Origin: Flavobacteriales bacterium
Lineage (GTDB): Bacteria > Bacteroidota > Bacteroidia > Flavobacteriales_E > Vicingaceae
DNA: 40,059 nt
Assembly: GCA_002706365.1 (NCBI GenBank)
Contig: PALM01000035.1
Coordinates: 1 to 40,059, forward strand
Direction of reading: 5' to 3'
Position 1 is the stretch's first letter, and each line of letters starts with the position of its first letter. Under the pieces are notes generated by a model that did no database searches, was not told the DNA's origin, and saw nothing but the letters and a program-made list of their open reading frames with translations. Positions 8,915 to 18,192 of this stretch are shown piece by piece. Made by a program: the position numbers and the translations under genes.

Positions 8915-9048
8915 GCTTACAACATTGTATAAAAGCAATAGCGGTTTGGGTGCATACTCGAACCGTTTTTGCGTTTATTAAGTATCTTGCTATATGAAAA
9001 GTAAGTGCATTTTATCCGCTACAGCTCTTATACTTGACCGTTGGGGCA
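8915..9048. repeat. attC-like junction palindrome a2 between the two large units
   Basis: The left arm starts GCTTACAAC (8915–8923) and continues GTATAAAAGCAATAGCGG. The right arm has the imperfect complement (CCGCTACAGCTCTTATAC) and ends GACCGTTGGGGCA (9036–9048). The middle (about 8958–8999) is unpaired by eye. The left edge matches the start of the unit on its left (98). The right edge GTTGGGGCA is matched by TGCCCCAAC at 25983–25991, the end of the unit on its right. Confidence 0.65.
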
Positions 9049-9238
9049 CATGTAAAAAAGACAACAGACACATCGACAATGACGAGCAACGCCAGACATA
9101 TTATAACTCAGGACCACTTTACGACTGGACTCACTCGATTTGACCACCAGTGTAATCGTACATGGACTCAGACGGCTAACAAGAAAAAGGAAAGAAAAAT
9201 CCCCTGCTTCGCATTTTTGAAAATTTCTGCCAGCCCGC

Positions 9239-9302
9239 ATTTGGCACATCCCGCTTTTCCAACGCACAGAACTATCTCTGCTAAAAGCGGGAAGAGCCAA
9301 AT
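9239..9302 (+). repeat. covarying hairpin element E3 (ACAT/AAGA type)
   Basis: Outer stem ATTTGGC (9239–9245) pairs with GCCAAAT (9296–9302). Inner stem CCCGCTTTT (9250–9258) pairs with AAAAGCGGG (9283–9291). ACAT (9246–9249) stands opposite AAGA (9292–9295). The loop is 24 nt, beginning CCAACGCACAG. All pairs are Watson–Crick. It ends 15 bp before the start codon of the HMA–AraC regulator gene, so it may also form part of that mRNA leader. Confidence 0.8.
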
Positions 9303-9317
9303 TTTCCTACTCACAAG

Positions 9318-9887
9318 ATGACGCAAACGAAACTACATATCAAAAACATGGTTTGCCCTCGCTGTATTATGGCAGTGAAGGACTTACTCAAAACACTTGA
9401 AATTCATTATAAAGACATTCAATTGGGACAGGTATTTCTATCAAAAGAAATTGATGAGCAAAAGCTAAAATCATTGGAAATGCAGTTAGATTCGTTGGGA
9501 TTTGAACTGCTCGAGCCAGGTAAATCAGCCTTGATTTCACAGATCAAAACACTGCTCATCGAGCAGATTCATCACAAGAAAGAACCACTCGCCATCAACT
9601 TTTCTTCATTGATTGCTGACAGGTTGCATCACGAGTATGCCTATTTAAGCAGATTGTTTTCTTCCGTTGAAGGGATCACGATTGAGAAATTTATCGTTTT
9701 ACAGAAAGTTGAGAAGGTGAAGGAGTATTTGGTTTACAATCAAATGACCTTATCAGAGATTGCCCTAGAAATGAACTACAGCAGTGTAGCGCATCTTTCT
9801 GCTCAGTTCAAGAAAGAAACTGGGATGACCCCTACTCAATTTAAAGGGCAAAGTGATCCACTGAGAAAACCCTTGGATAAGCTCTAG
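9318..9887 (+). CDS. HMA–AraC fusion transcriptional regulator, putative copper sensor
   Basis: A 189-residue protein joining two modules. Residues about 1–70 resemble an HMA (heavy-metal-associated) ferredoxin-like fold with the metal-binding pair Cys13-Pro-Arg-Cys16 in [15 protein letters not shown]. Residues about 100–182 form an AraC-type double helix-turn-helix, with [20 protein letters not shown] and the family ending GMTPTQFKG. Family knowledge suggests the HMA part binds Cu(I) or another soft metal and the AraC part activates transcription. The next gene is copA, and two promoters nearby share a motif suitable as its target. No clear promoter of its own is seen. Confidence 0.88.
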   Translation: MTQTKLHIKNMVCPRCIMAVKDLLKTLEIHYKDIQLGQVFLSKEIDEQKLKSLEMQLDSLGFELLEPGKSALISQIKTLLIEQIHHKKEPLAINFSSLIADRLHHEYAYLSRLFSSVEGITIEKFIVLQKVEKVKEYLVYNQMTLSEIALEMNYSSVAHLSAQFKKETGMTPTQFKGQSDPLRKPLDKL

Positions 9888-9897
9888 GCATAATTTC

Positions 9898-9952
9898 ATA
9901 AACCAAAGTCAAGATTGTATAACACCCTATGCTGCCTTCCTTGCGACATTTG
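9898..9952 (+). promoter_or_regulatory. copA promoter with putative HMA–AraC activator site
   Basis: ATAAACCAAAGTCAA (9898–9912) is followed by ATTGTATAACA. A −7-like box GACATTTG lies at 9945–9952. No good −33 TTG is found at 19–21 bp, as expected for an activator-dependent promoter. The same 15-mer lies 46 bp before the −7 box of the next transcription unit (12555), against 47 bp here. The −7 position places the transcription start downstream of the ATG at 9955. Confidence 0.68.
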
Positions 9953-9975
9953 TAATGTCAAAAAAAAGGAAGAGC

Positions 9976-12228
9976 ATGGAACAATCAAACATTTTAGAAA
10001 AGACGGATAAATCCAAGTCAGTCCAGCTAATCACAAATAGTTTCCCCATAACAGGAATGACCTGTGCAGCCTGTGCAGGTAGTGTGGAGTCTATTTTATC
10101 CCACACCCAAGGGGTTACAAAAGCCAATGTCAATTTTGCTTCCTCATCCGTATTGGTAGAGTATGATCCAGTACTTCAACCTTCCGATTTACAAAGTGCT
10201 TTACAATCTGTAGGATATGATTTGATCGTGGATGCAGACGACCCGTCAGAAGCTCAGGAAAACCTGCAAAAGCAACACTATCAAGATGTAAAACAAAGAA
10301 CCATTTGGTCAGCCGTTCTTACTCTTCCAGTCTTCATCATAGGCATGTTTTATATGGATTGGGTGGTTGGAAGATGGGTTTCATTGGTTTTGACCATTCC
10401 TATCCTATTTTGGTTTGGCCGAAGCTTTTACATCAATGCTTTTAAGCAAGCCAAACACGGTAAAGCCAATATGGACACTCTGGTTGCGCTCAGCACGGGG
10501 ATTGCCTTTCTATTTAGCGTTTTCAATACACTATTCCCAGATTTCTGGCATGCCAGGGGCATACACCCGTATGTCTATTACGAAGCGGCTACTGTCATCA
10601 TCACATTTATTTCATTGGGTAAGCTGCTGGAAGAAAAAGCCAAGTCCAATACCTCATCAGCCATTAAGAAATTAATGGGATTGCAACCAAAAACACTCAA
10701 GGTAATCCAACATGGTGAAGAAGTGGAAATGCCTATTTCATCGGTTCAAAAGGGCTATACCATCGTTGTTAGACCAGGAGAAAAAATACCTGTAGATGGG
10801 GAAGTTTCTAAAGGTAACTCGTACGTGGATGAAAGCATGATTACAGGTGAACCCGTTCCTGTAGAAAAACCCAAAGGTGCCGAAGTATTTGCAGGAACGG
10901 TCAATCAAAAGGGTAGTTTTCAATTTATCGCTAAAAAAGTGGGTGGTGAAACTTTGCTATCTCAGATCATTAAAATGGTGCAGCAAGCACAAGGAAGCAA
11001 AGCACCCGTTCAGAAATTGGTTGATAAAATTGCTGGTGTTTTTGTACCTGTCGTAATCACAATCGCAATAGTCACATTTATCACCTGGATCATGAAAGGG
11101 GGTGATGACGCTTTAACACACGCGCTGCTCACGTCTGTAGCGGTATTAGTAATTGCATGCCCTTGTGCTTTAGGTTTAGCCACACCAACGGCCATTATGG
11201 TAGGCATTGGTAAGGGAGCTGAGAACAATATCCTAATCAAAGATGCCGAGAGTCTGGAGTTGGGCCATCAAACCAGTGCCATCGTGTTGGATAAAACGGG
11301 TACGATAACAAAAGGTAAACCAACGATCACCAATTGGAATTGGGAAACCAGCAACAATTATTACATGCAAGTACTTTTAGCTATTGAGTCACAGTCGGAA
11401 CACCCTTTGGCTGATGCAGTGGTAGCCAGACTAAAAAAGGATGGACTTAAACCTGAAAGTATCAAGGATTTTCAGAGTATCACTGGAATGGGTGCCGAAG
11501 CTCGTTCAACAGATGGTGAAAAGTTTTACATCGGCAATCAGCGCTTACTAAATACTAAGAATGTCAAACTTTCTTCTGATTTGGATAAGCAAGCCAGTGA
11601 ATGGAGTAACGAAGGCAAGACTGTTATCTTCTTCGCAAACCAATTAACCGTCCTGGCTATTCTTGCCATCGCTGATGAAATAAAGGAGAGTTCAGCAACA
11701 GCCATCAAAACATTGCAAGATCGCGGCATAAACGTGTATATGCTTACGGGCGATAATGAGCAAACAGCCAAAGCTGTCGCTAAACAAGTAGGAATAGAAC
11801 ATTTCAAAGCCGAAGTGATGCCTTCAGACAAGGCCGATTTCGTGAAGGAATTACAAGCGCAAGGAAAAGTAGTTGCCATGGTTGGTGACGGAATCAACGA
11901 TTCCCATGCACTTGCCCAGGCAGATGTGAGTATAGCGATGGGTAAAGGATCAGACATAGCCATGGATGTAGCTAAAATGACCCTTATCACGTCCGACTTA
12001 CAAGCCATTCCCAAAGCCTTGAAATTATCCAAACTTACAGTGCAAGGCATAAGGCAAAATCTGTTCTGGGCATTTATTTACAACATCATCGGTATTCCAA
12101 TTGCCGCAGGTGTATTGTATGCCTTCAACGGATTCTTGCTTGACCCAATGATTGCAGGAGCAGCCATGGCTTTTAGCTCTGTATCAGTAGTAGCCAATAG
12201 TCTGCGCCTTAAAGCAGCAAAACTTTAA
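9976..12228 (+). CDS. copA: Cu(+)-exporting P1B-type ATPase CopA
   Basis: A P1B-1 ATPase that pumps Cu(I) out of the cytosol. From the ATG at 9976 it has 750 residues. One N-terminal HMA domain carries GMTCAAC (Cys30, Cys33). It also shows the TGEPVP actuator motif, the CPC motif in TM6 (about residue 395), the phosphorylation site DKTGT (Asp439), the SEHPLA nucleotide motif and GDGIND. TM7 has YN and TM8 has MAFSS, as in Cu(I) pumps. I prefer 9976 over the in-frame ATG at 9955 because AGGAAG precedes it and 9955 lies upstream of the expected transcription start. Confidence 0.96.
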   Translation: MEQSNILEKTDKSKSVQLITNSFPITGMTCAACAGSVESILSHTQGVTKANVNFASSSVLVEYDPVLQPSDLQSALQSVGYDLIVDADDPSEAQENLQKQHYQDVKQRTIWSAVLTLPVFIIGMFYMDWVVGRWVSLVLTIPILFWFGRSFYINAFKQAKHGKANMDTLVALSTGIAFLFSVFNTLFPDFWHARGIHPYVYYEAATVIITFISLGKLLEEKAKSNTSSAIKKLMGLQPKTLKVIQHGEEVEMPISSVQKGYTIVVRPGEKIPVDGEVSKGNSYVDESMITGEPVPVEKPKGAEVFAGTVNQKGSFQFIAKKVGGETLLSQIIKMVQQAQGSKAPVQKLVDKIAGVFVPVVITIAIVTFITWIMKGGDDALTHALLTSVAVLVIACPCALGLATPTAIMVGIGKGAENNILIKDAESLELGHQTSAIVLDKTGTITKGKPTITNWNWETSNNYYMQVLLAIESQSEHPLADAVVARLKKDGLKPESIKDFQSITGMGAEARSTDGEKFYIGNQRLLNTKNVKLSSDLDKQASEWSNEGKTVIFFANQLTVLAILAIADEIKESSATAIKTLQDRGINVYMLTGDNEQTAKAVAKQVGIEHFKAEVMPSDKADFVKELQAQGKVVAMVGDGINDSHALAQADVSIAMGKGSDIAMDVAKMTLITSDLQAIPKALKLSKLTVQGIRQNLFWAFIYNIIGIPIAAGVLYAFNGFLLDPMIAGAAMAFSSVSVVANSLRLKAAKL

Positions 12229-12256
12229 TTCATGTTTAATTCAAAATAGTCATAAA

Positions 12257-12466
12257 ATGAAAACACTAAAATTCAAATCAAATATTAATTGTACAGGTTG
12301 TTTATCAAAAGTATCTCCTGTGTTAAATGAAGAGCAAAGCATCAAGAAATGGGATGTTGACCTAAAACACGATGACCGTATTCTGACCGTTGAAACGGAT
12401 AGTCTAAGCTCAAATGAAATCAAACAAACCGTGCAAAAGGCAGGCTTTATCGCTGATGAAATATAA
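12257..12466 (+). CDS. HMA-domain copper chaperone (CopZ-like)
   Basis: A 69-residue free HMA domain with the metal-binding motif NCTGC (Cys12, Cys15) and the beta-alpha-beta-beta-alpha-beta length of CopZ/Atx1 proteins. It probably carries Cu(I) to CopA, encoded 28 bp upstream, and could also load the HMA–AraC sensor. The usual GMxCxxC is altered to INCTGC, a variant seen in Bacteroidota. A terminator follows directly, so copA and this gene form one transcript. Confidence 0.88.
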   Translation: MKTLKFKSNINCTGCLSKVSPVLNEEQSIKKWDVDLKHDDRILTVETDSLSSNEIKQTVQKAGFIADEI

Positions 12467-12491
12467 GAACCACACATTTAAATGATCTCAG

Positions 12492-12525
12492 GCCCTTGTT
12501 CAATTTCCTTGAATAAGGGCTTTTT
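12492..12525 (+). terminator. rho-independent terminator after the copA operon
   Basis: GCCCTTGTTCAA (12492–12503) pairs with TTGAATAAGGGC (12509–12520) with one mismatch across a 5-nt loop, followed by TTTTT (12521–12525). It closes the copA–chaperone transcript and insulates it from the next promoter at 12601. Confidence 0.85.
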
Positions 12526-12554
12526 CATGTTCAAGGGGTAACGAACCGAATTAT

Positions 12555-12608
12555 ATAAACCAAAGTCAAAATTCTGTAAGACATCCCGATTATGAGTTCT
12601 TAGTTTTG
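12555..12608 (+). promoter_or_regulatory. promoter of the HYC_CC_PP–cusA operon with putative HMA–AraC site
   Basis: ATAAACCAAAGTCAA (12555–12569) is identical to the motif before copA (9898–9912) and is again followed by an ATT-rich segment. The −7 box TAGTTTTG is at 12601–12608. No −33 TTG is well placed. The conserved motif-to-box distance (46 versus 47 bp) argues for one activator bound on the same face of the DNA at both promoters. The AraC-type regulator at 9318 is the obvious candidate. Confidence 0.7.
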
Positions 12609-12614
12609 TGTTTC

Positions 12615-13034
12615 GTGAAAAAGATCATCTCTATATCGCTTGCATTTCTAATGTTGGTTTCCAACATCGGGTTTGCCATGAATACGCACTTCTGTGGTGG
12701 TGAAGCGGTAGAGACTACTTTTACCCTAGGCTTGGGAAATCCCAACTGCGGCATGGAAGATATGGAACAGGAATGCGAGAACATGCCATCTGAAGAAGAG
12801 CAGATTAAAGCTAAGCCTTGCTGTGAAAATCAGCATCAAGTCATTCAAACAGATGACACTGCTAAAACTCAGCCCTCTGCATCTGTAGTTAATCCTTTTT
12901 TCTTTGCTGCTTTTGTTCAGGTTTTTATCCAGCCTTTCTTCTTTGCTGAAAAAGGGCAATCACAATATTCAGAATATCCCCCTCCCTTCTTTGAAAGAGA
13001 CGTTCAAGTTCTTTTTCAAACCTTCTTGATTTAA
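12615..13034 (+). CDS. HYC_CC_PP-family small secreted cysteine-rich protein
   Basis: A 139-residue protein with a signal peptide (KKIISISLAFLMLVSNIGFA). The three hallmarks of the Bacteroidota HYC_CC_PP family follow: HFCGG (H-x-C), PCC and YPPP near the end. A hydrophobic Phe-rich segment lies at about residues 95–110. Members are typically found before CusA-type pumps, as here; their biochemical role is unknown, but the thiols suggest metal handling. The start is taken as GTG 12615, only 6 bp after the −7 box, so the message is nearly leaderless. A TTG at 12606 overlaps the promoter and was rejected. Confidence 0.8.
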   Translation: MKKIISISLAFLMLVSNIGFAMNTHFCGGEAVETTFTLGLGNPNCGMEDMEQECENMPSEEEQIKAKPCCENQHQVIQTDDTAKTQPSASVVNPFFFAAFVQVFIQPFFFAEKGQSQYSEYPPPFFERDVQVLFQTFLI

Positions 13035-13039
13035 TCCAT

Positions 13040-13138
13040 TAATACAATTTGAAGCTCTCGGTCAATAGATCGCTGAGCAATTTGGCATTTCTTGCCATTG
13101 AACATTCCTTTTCTGTTCAATCAACATTAATTGTATTA
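13040..13138 (+). promoter_or_regulatory. structured leader that may mask the cusA start codon
   Basis: Three helices can form in the gap before cusA. TAATACAATT (13040–13049) pairs perfectly with AATTGTATTA (13129–13138), which includes the A of the start codon. Within it, TGGCA (13083–13087) pairs with TGCCA (13093–13097), and ATTGAACA (13097–13104) pairs with TGTTCAAT (13114–13121); the two share base 13097. The closing helix would hide the cusA initiation region unless opened. Function is inferred only. Confidence 0.5.
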
Positions 13139-16100
13139 TGCTTAATAGAATCATTAAATATTTCTTGGAGAACAAGTTGGTTACTGTTCTTGTCCTTACA
13201 GGTTTTGTGGCCTGGGGTATCATCACCGCACCTTTCGGTTGGCAGGTGGGCGTTCTCCCGTCTGACCCTGTACCCGTTGATGCTATACCTGATATTGGCG
13301 AAAACCAGCAAATCGTATTTACCCAATGGCAGGGTCGATCACCACAGGATATTGAAGATCAAATCTCCTATCCTTTAACCACCTATTTGCTTGGTATACC
13401 TGGTGTAAAATCTATTCGTAGCTCATCCATATTCGGTTTTTCAAGCATCTATATCATCTTCTCGGAAGATGTAGAGTTCTATTGGTCACGTTCTCGTATC
13501 CTTGAAAAACTGAGTTCATTACCATCAGGGCTATTGCCCGATGGAGTTCAGCCAAGCTTAGGTCCTGACGCTACAGCTTTAGGTCAGGTGTACTGGTACA
13601 CCATTGAAGGAAGAGACAAAAACGGTAACCCAACTGGTGGTTGGGATTTACACGAAATCCGCACGGTTCAGGACTTCTATGTGAAGTATGGACTCAATGC
13701 AACAGAAGGAGTTTCAGAAGTAGCCTCTATTGGTGGATTTGTGCAAGAGTATCAAATAGACGTGAATCCTGATGCACTCAAAGCTTACGACATCCCTTTG
13801 CACAGAGTAATGCAGGCAGTTCAAAAATCGAATAAAGATGTAGGAGCAAAAACCATAGAGATCAACCAAGCAGAATACTTAGTACGTGGTTTGGGCTATG
13901 TTAAAAAAGTCGAAGACATTGAAAAGGCCGTTGTTGCCGTGCAGGACAATGTGCCTGTACGAATAAAAGATATTGGCGTGGTTTCGCTCGGCCCTGCTAC
14001 CCGCAGGGGCTTGCTAGATAAAGATGGTGCAGAAGTAGTAGGCGGAGTAGTTGTAGCACGATATGGTGCGAATCCCTTGCAGGTCATCAACAATGTAAAA
14101 AAGAAGATAAAAGAAATAGCACCTGGGCTTCCAAAGAAAACTTTAGCAGATGGCAGAGAATCTCAATTAACCATTGTGCCCTTTTATGATCGTTCGGAAT
14201 TGATTTACGAAACCTTAGGCACCCTAGAAGAAGCCATTTCACTGCAAGTACTCATTACCATTTTGGTAGTAATTGTAATGGTGTATAATCTTAGGGCTTC
14301 TTTTCTCATTTCAAGCATACTACCTATTGCTGTGCTCATGGTATTTATCGCCATGCGTTACTTTGGCGTAGATGCCAACATTGTAGCCTTATCAGGTATT
14401 GCCATTGCCATCGGAACGATGGTTGATTTAGGCGTGATTCTCTCAGAGAATATCATCAAACACATTGATGAAGCACCACCTGAGCAGAAACTGATTACCA
14501 CCGTTTACAATGGCGCTTCTGAAGTGGCTACAGCAATACTCACAGCCGTTTCTACCACCATTGTGAGTTTCATTCCTGTATTCACCATGCAAGCTGCCGA
14601 AGGAAAGCTATTTGGGCCTTTGGCCTTTACCAAGACCTTTGCCCTGATTGCTGCATTGCTGGTGAGTCTGCTAATCATGCCTACCCTGGCACATTGGTTT
14701 TTCGGCTTCAAAATCAAGAACAATCTACTCAAAAAGTACGGTAGCTACGTACTTGTCATCATTGGGGTAGTCGCACTGGCTTTTGGTCAGGTTTGGGGTG
14801 GAGTAATGCTATTTCTCTTTGGTGTAATAGGCATTCTCAAACAATTCTTAAATGCTAACAGCAAGAATTTTCCGAAACCCGTTCTCTTTTTATACCAATA
14901 CGCAGAGTTAATCATCGTATTAATAGGCGTTACCTGGCTCTTGGCAAAATACTGGTTACCACTAGGGGCATCACAGTCTCTCCTCGTCAATTTCGTATTT
15001 GTGGCAATACTAGTGGCTGTAATCTTGGGCAGCTTCACCCTACTAGAATATCAATACAAAAGGTTTTTGCATTGGTGCCTTGATAATAAAACAAAGTTTC
15101 TTGTCATTCCTTCTTTGCTTATTCTGTTGGCTGCCAACATTTGGTTAGGCTTCAACACCGTTTTCGGTTTTGTTTCTAAAGGATTTGAATCCGTAGGCTG
15201 GAACATCAACAAGACTAAAGTTTGGTCTGAATTGGCGCATACTTTTCCAGGAATTGGTAAGGAGTTCATGCCTTCGCTCGATGAAGGCAGTTTTCTACTT
15301 ATGCCCACCTCCATGCCACACTCAGGTATGGAGTACAATCGAAGAGTGGTCGGGCAATTGGATATGTTGCTAACCAATATACCTGAAGTGGAATTGACGG
15401 TAGGTAAATTAGGACGGGTAGAATCTGCTCTTGACCCTGCACCCATTTCGATGTATGAAAACATCATCAATTACAAGTCCGAATACATTCTCAACAAAAA
15501 AGGTCATCGACAAAGGTTTAAGGTAGATGACAACAATCACTTCATTACCATTTCGGGCGATACCTTGAGTAATCAAGAAGGACTAGACCAAGGAATTAAT
15601 GCGAGCGATTTAATTGTTGATGATAATGGTAAATACTTTCGCAATTGGCGTAAAGTGATTAAGTCTCCAGATGACATCTGGAATGAAATTGTCAAAGTCA
15701 CTAAGATTCCAGGGGTTACTTCAGCCCCTAAACTTCAGCCTATTGAGACGCGTTTGGTGATGCTTCAAACAGGGATGCGAGCTCCTATGGGCATAAAAGT
15801 TTATGGCCCAGACCTGAGAACGATAGAAGACTTTGGTTTACAAGTCGAAAGCATACTGAAAGAAGTTCCATCGGTAAAAAAAGAAGCGGTCTTTGCCGAC
15901 AGGATAGTGGGTAAACCTTACCTACATCTAAATATCAATCGCGATGAAATTTCACGCTATGGGCTAAACATAGAAGATGTCCAACAGACCATCGAAACCG
16001 CTATTGGTGGTATGAAGATTACCTCAACGGTAGAAGGACGTGAGCGTTTCCCTGTCAGGGTTCGCTATCCAAGAGAACTTAGGGATGACCCTTCAGCTCT

Positions 16101-16962
16101 TGGCAAAATATTAATGGCAACACCTACAGGCGCCCAAATCCCGCTATCTCAAATTATAGATTTTAAATACGTAAGGGGGCCTCAAGCCATCAAGAGTGAA
16201 GAAACCTTTTTGGTTGGTTATGTTCTGTTCGATAAAATGGATGGTTTCTCTGAAGTAACTGTAGTAAATGATGCGCAACAAGCTATTCAGAAAAAAATAG
16301 ATTCAGGAGAATTGACAGTTCCCTCAGGAGTGAGCTACAAATTTTCGGGAAGCTACGAAAATCAGGTTAGAGCAGAAAAACGGCTTTCCATCATCGTGCC
16401 ATTGGTTCTGGGAATCGTTTTCTTAATTCTTTATTTTCAGTTCAAATCTGTATCCACATCTTTAATGGTGTTTACAGGAATTGCCATGGCCTTTAGTGGT
16501 GGTTTCATTATCCTTTGGTTGTACGGTCAAACATGGTTTGCCGACTTTGCCATATTCGGCAACAATTTCAGAGACCTATTCCAAATTCACACCATCAATC
16601 TCAGTGTAGCAGTTTGGGTTGGTTTTATAGCTCTATTTGGTATCGCTACGGATGATGGCGTTTTGATGGCCACTTATTTAGATCAGAGTTTTAAGCGAAA
16701 CAAAACAGACCATCTAAAAGGCATTAGAGCAGCCACGGTAGAGGCAGGTCAGCGAAGAATAAAACCTGCTGTGATGACTTCTGCCACTACCATTATTGCC
16801 TTGCTCCCTATCCTCACTTCAACAGGTCGTGGGTCTGATATAATGATACCTATGGCAATACCAGCCTTTGGCGGGATGCTATTTGCAGCTATCACTTATT
16901 TCATTGTTCCAGTGCTTTACTGTTGGAGAGAAGAACGCAAAATCAAAAAAGCTCAATCATGA
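13138..16962 (+). CDS. CusA/CzcA-family heavy-metal RND efflux pump
   Basis: A 1274-residue HME-RND transporter, longer than the usual 1030–1050. The heavy-metal signature is in TM4 (IAIAIGTMVDLGVILSENI, with Asp and Glu), and Met-rich periplasmic segments are consistent with Cu(I)/Ag(I): PTSMPHSGMEY and MLQTGMRAPMGIKVYG. Between TM6 and TM7, about residues 525–640 add several extra hydrophobic helices, a large insert. It drives periplasmic metal export with the adjacent CusC-like channel and the CusB-like adaptor at 21533. Its stop overlaps the next start by four bases. Confidence 0.93.
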   Translation: MLNRIIKYFLENKLVTVLVLTGFVAWGIITAPFGWQVGVLPSDPVPVDAIPDIGENQQIVFTQWQGRSPQDIEDQISYPLTTYLLGIPGVKSIRSSSIFGFSSIYIIFSEDVEFYWSRSRILEKLSSLPSGLLPDGVQPSLGPDATALGQVYWYTIEGRDKNGNPTGGWDLHEIRTVQDFYVKYGLNATEGVSEVASIGGFVQEYQIDVNPDALKAYDIPLHRVMQAVQKSNKDVGAKTIEINQAEYLVRGLGYVKKVEDIEKAVVAVQDNVPVRIKDIGVVSLGPATRRGLLDKDGAEVVGGVVVARYGANPLQVINNVKKKIKEIAPGLPKKTLADGRESQLTIVPFYDRSELIYETLGTLEEAISLQVLITILVVIVMVYNLRASFLISSILPIAVLMVFIAMRYFGVDANIVALSGIAIAIGTMVDLGVILSENIIKHIDEAPPEQKLITTVYNGASEVATAILTAVSTTIVSFIPVFTMQAAEGKLFGPLAFTKTFALIAALLVSLLIMPTLAHWFFGFKIKNNLLKKYGSYVLVIIGVVALAFGQVWGGVMLFLFGVIGILKQFLNANSKNFPKPVLFLYQYAELIIVLIGVTWLLAKYWLPLGASQSLLVNFVFVAILVAVILGSFTLLEYQYKRFLHWCLDNKTKFLVIPSLLILLAANIWLGFNTVFGFVSKGFESVGWNINKTKVWSELAHTFPGIGKEFMPSLDEGSFLLMPTSMPHSGMEYNRRVVGQLDMLLTNIPEVELTVGKLGRVESALDPAPISMYENIINYKSEYILNKKGHRQRFKVDDNNHFITISGDTLSNQEGLDQGINASDLIVDDNGKYFRNWRKVIKSPDDIWNEIVKVTKIPGVTSAPKLQPIETRLVMLQTGMRAPMGIKVYGPDLRTIEDFGLQVESILKEVPSVKKEAVFADRIVGKPYLHLNINRDEISRYGLNIEDVQQTIETAIGGMKITSTVEGRERFPVRVRYPRELRDDPSALGKILMATPTGAQIPLSQIIDFKYVRGPQAIKSEETFLVGYVLFDKMDGFSEVTVVNDAQQAIQKKIDSGELTVPSGVSYKFSGSYENQVRAEKRLSIIVPLVLGIVFLILYFQFKSVSTSLMVFTGIAMAFSGGFIILWLYGQTWFADFAIFGNNFRDLFQIHTINLSVAVWVGFIALFGIATDDGVLMATYLDQSFKRNKTDHLKGIRAATVEAGQRRIKPAVMTSATTIIALLPILTSTGRGSDIMIPMAIPAFGGMLFAAITYFIVPVLYCWREERKIKKAQS

Positions 16963-18191
16963 AGAAATTTATCTTAATCATATTCATTGCCATGGGCTTT
17001 CACTTTTCAGGAAATGCTCAAACACTAGAAGACTATTTCCAAACAGCCGCAGAAAACAACCCTGGGCTTTTGGCCAAATACAAAAACTTTGAAGCAGCAA
17101 TGCAAAGGGTCACACAGGTGAGTACCTTACCTGATCCAAATTTGTCTTTTGGTTACTTCATCTCTCCTGTAGAAACGAGAGTGGGCCCTCAACAAGCCAG
17201 ATTCTCTTTAACCCAAATGTTTCCCTGGTTTGGAACGCTAAGTGCCCAGAAAGATGCCGCTTCCCTGTTGGCGGAAGCGAAGTATCAGGAATTTCTGGAT
17301 GCTCGAAACAAACTCTATTATCAGGTGGCCGCCTCCTATTATCCGCTCTATGAACTAGAAAAGCTGATTTCGATTGAAGCAGAAAATCAACGCATTCTAT
17401 CTTCTTACAAGGAGATAGCCACTGTTCAGTTTCAAAATGATAAAGGGTCGATGGTAGATGCGCTGCGTGTAGACATCATGCTAAAGGATGCAACCACTGA
17501 ACTATCTATTCTCAATCAAAAGAAAAAGCCTCTGGAAACCCGCTTTAATAAGCTTTTAAATCGAGATGAAAACGAATCCATTGAGATAATTGACTCGCTT
17601 CAAATAAAAAGAATCATACCAGATTTTAGAAAGGATTCATTGCTGTTGGCAAATCCTTTATTAGAAGAACTGGATCTGAAGGTTCAGGCAAGCCAAGCCC
17701 AGGAACGGGCGGCTATCAAACAAGGGCTACCCAAGTTTGGGGTAGGTCTTGACTATGTGATTGTTGGAGAAAGAACGGACGCCACCATATCTGATAATGG
17801 CAAGGATGTATTGATGCCCATGGTTACCATGAGCCTTCCCATTTTTCGTGGGAAATATAAAGCTGCCCAAAATGAAGCGCAATTGATGCAAGAATCCTAT
17901 GAGTTTCAAAAGGAAGAAGTATCTAATCGGCTTATTAGCTCCTATGAAATGATTTGGTTTGAGATTCAGAAACAGCTTAAACTCATTGAATTATTCGAAG
18001 AGCAAATTCAGGAATCAGAGCAATCCCTCAACCTCCTTTTCTCAGCCTACAGCAACTCAGGGAAAGAGTTTGAAGAAGTACTGCGGATGCAACAGCAAAT
18101 TTTAAAGTATCAACGATTGAAAGCCACTGCCCTTTCGGATTATCATATCACTTTGGCTGAGTTGGACTATATAACCGCAAAAAACAAATAA
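16959..18191 (+). CDS. TolC-family outer-membrane channel (CusC-like)
   Basis: A 410-residue outer-membrane factor. The start ATG at 16959 overlaps the cusA stop (ATGA) and is followed by a clear signal peptide (KKFILIIFIAMGFHFSGNAQ). An upstream in-frame ATG at 16923 lies inside cusA and is rejected. Two OEP repeats with long coiled helices are visible. As partner of the CusA-like pump it would carry Cu/Ag across the outer membrane. It ends 1 bp before the APC permease gene. Confidence 0.92.
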   Translation: MKKFILIIFIAMGFHFSGNAQTLEDYFQTAAENNPGLLAKYKNFEAAMQRVTQVSTLPDPNLSFGYFISPVETRVGPQQARFSLTQMFPWFGTLSAQKDAASLLAEAKYQEFLDARNKLYYQVAASYYPLYELEKLISIEAENQRILSSYKEIATVQFQNDKGSMVDALRVDIMLKDATTELSILNQKKKPLETRFNKLLNRDENESIEIIDSLQIKRIIPDFRKDSLLLANPLLEELDLKVQASQAQERAAIKQGLPKFGVGLDYVIVGERTDATISDNGKDVLMPMVTMSLPIFRGKYKAAQNEAQLMQESYEFQKEEVSNRLISSYEMIWFEIQKQLKLIELFEEQIQESEQSLNLLFSAYSNSGKEFEEVLRMQQQILKYQRLKATALSDYHITLAELDYITAKNK

Positions 18192-18192
18192 G

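Larger units (their letters stand above)
98..8923 (+). mobile_element. 8.8-kb cassette-like unit carrying the TetR/RND operon
   Basis: The unit begins with GTAAGC at 98–103 and ends with GCTTAC plus AAC at 8915–8923, so its two termini are reverse complements of each other. This is the same rule seen in the neighbouring small units. It contains the nine-gene operon 449–8625 and the hairpin elements at 260–325 and 8638–8700. The terminal match is direct observation. That the unit moves as a cassette is inference, and no recombinase is encoded inside it. Confidence 0.5.

Noticed and set aside
8761-9321. Open frames of 78–95 codons on both strands between the two large units
   Set aside because: They overlap junction and hairpin elements, are low in complexity (Thr/Lys-rich from A/C-rich DNA) and show no protein features.
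9955-9975. ATG at 9955 as the copA start
   Set aside because: It directly follows the −7 box, so it would lie before the transcript start; ATG 9976 has an AGGAAG ribosome site.
11538-12050. 170-codon minus-strand frame
   Set aside because: It is a shadow of copA; the + strand has every P-type ATPase motif. The same applies to the minus-strand frame 20306–20839 within copB.
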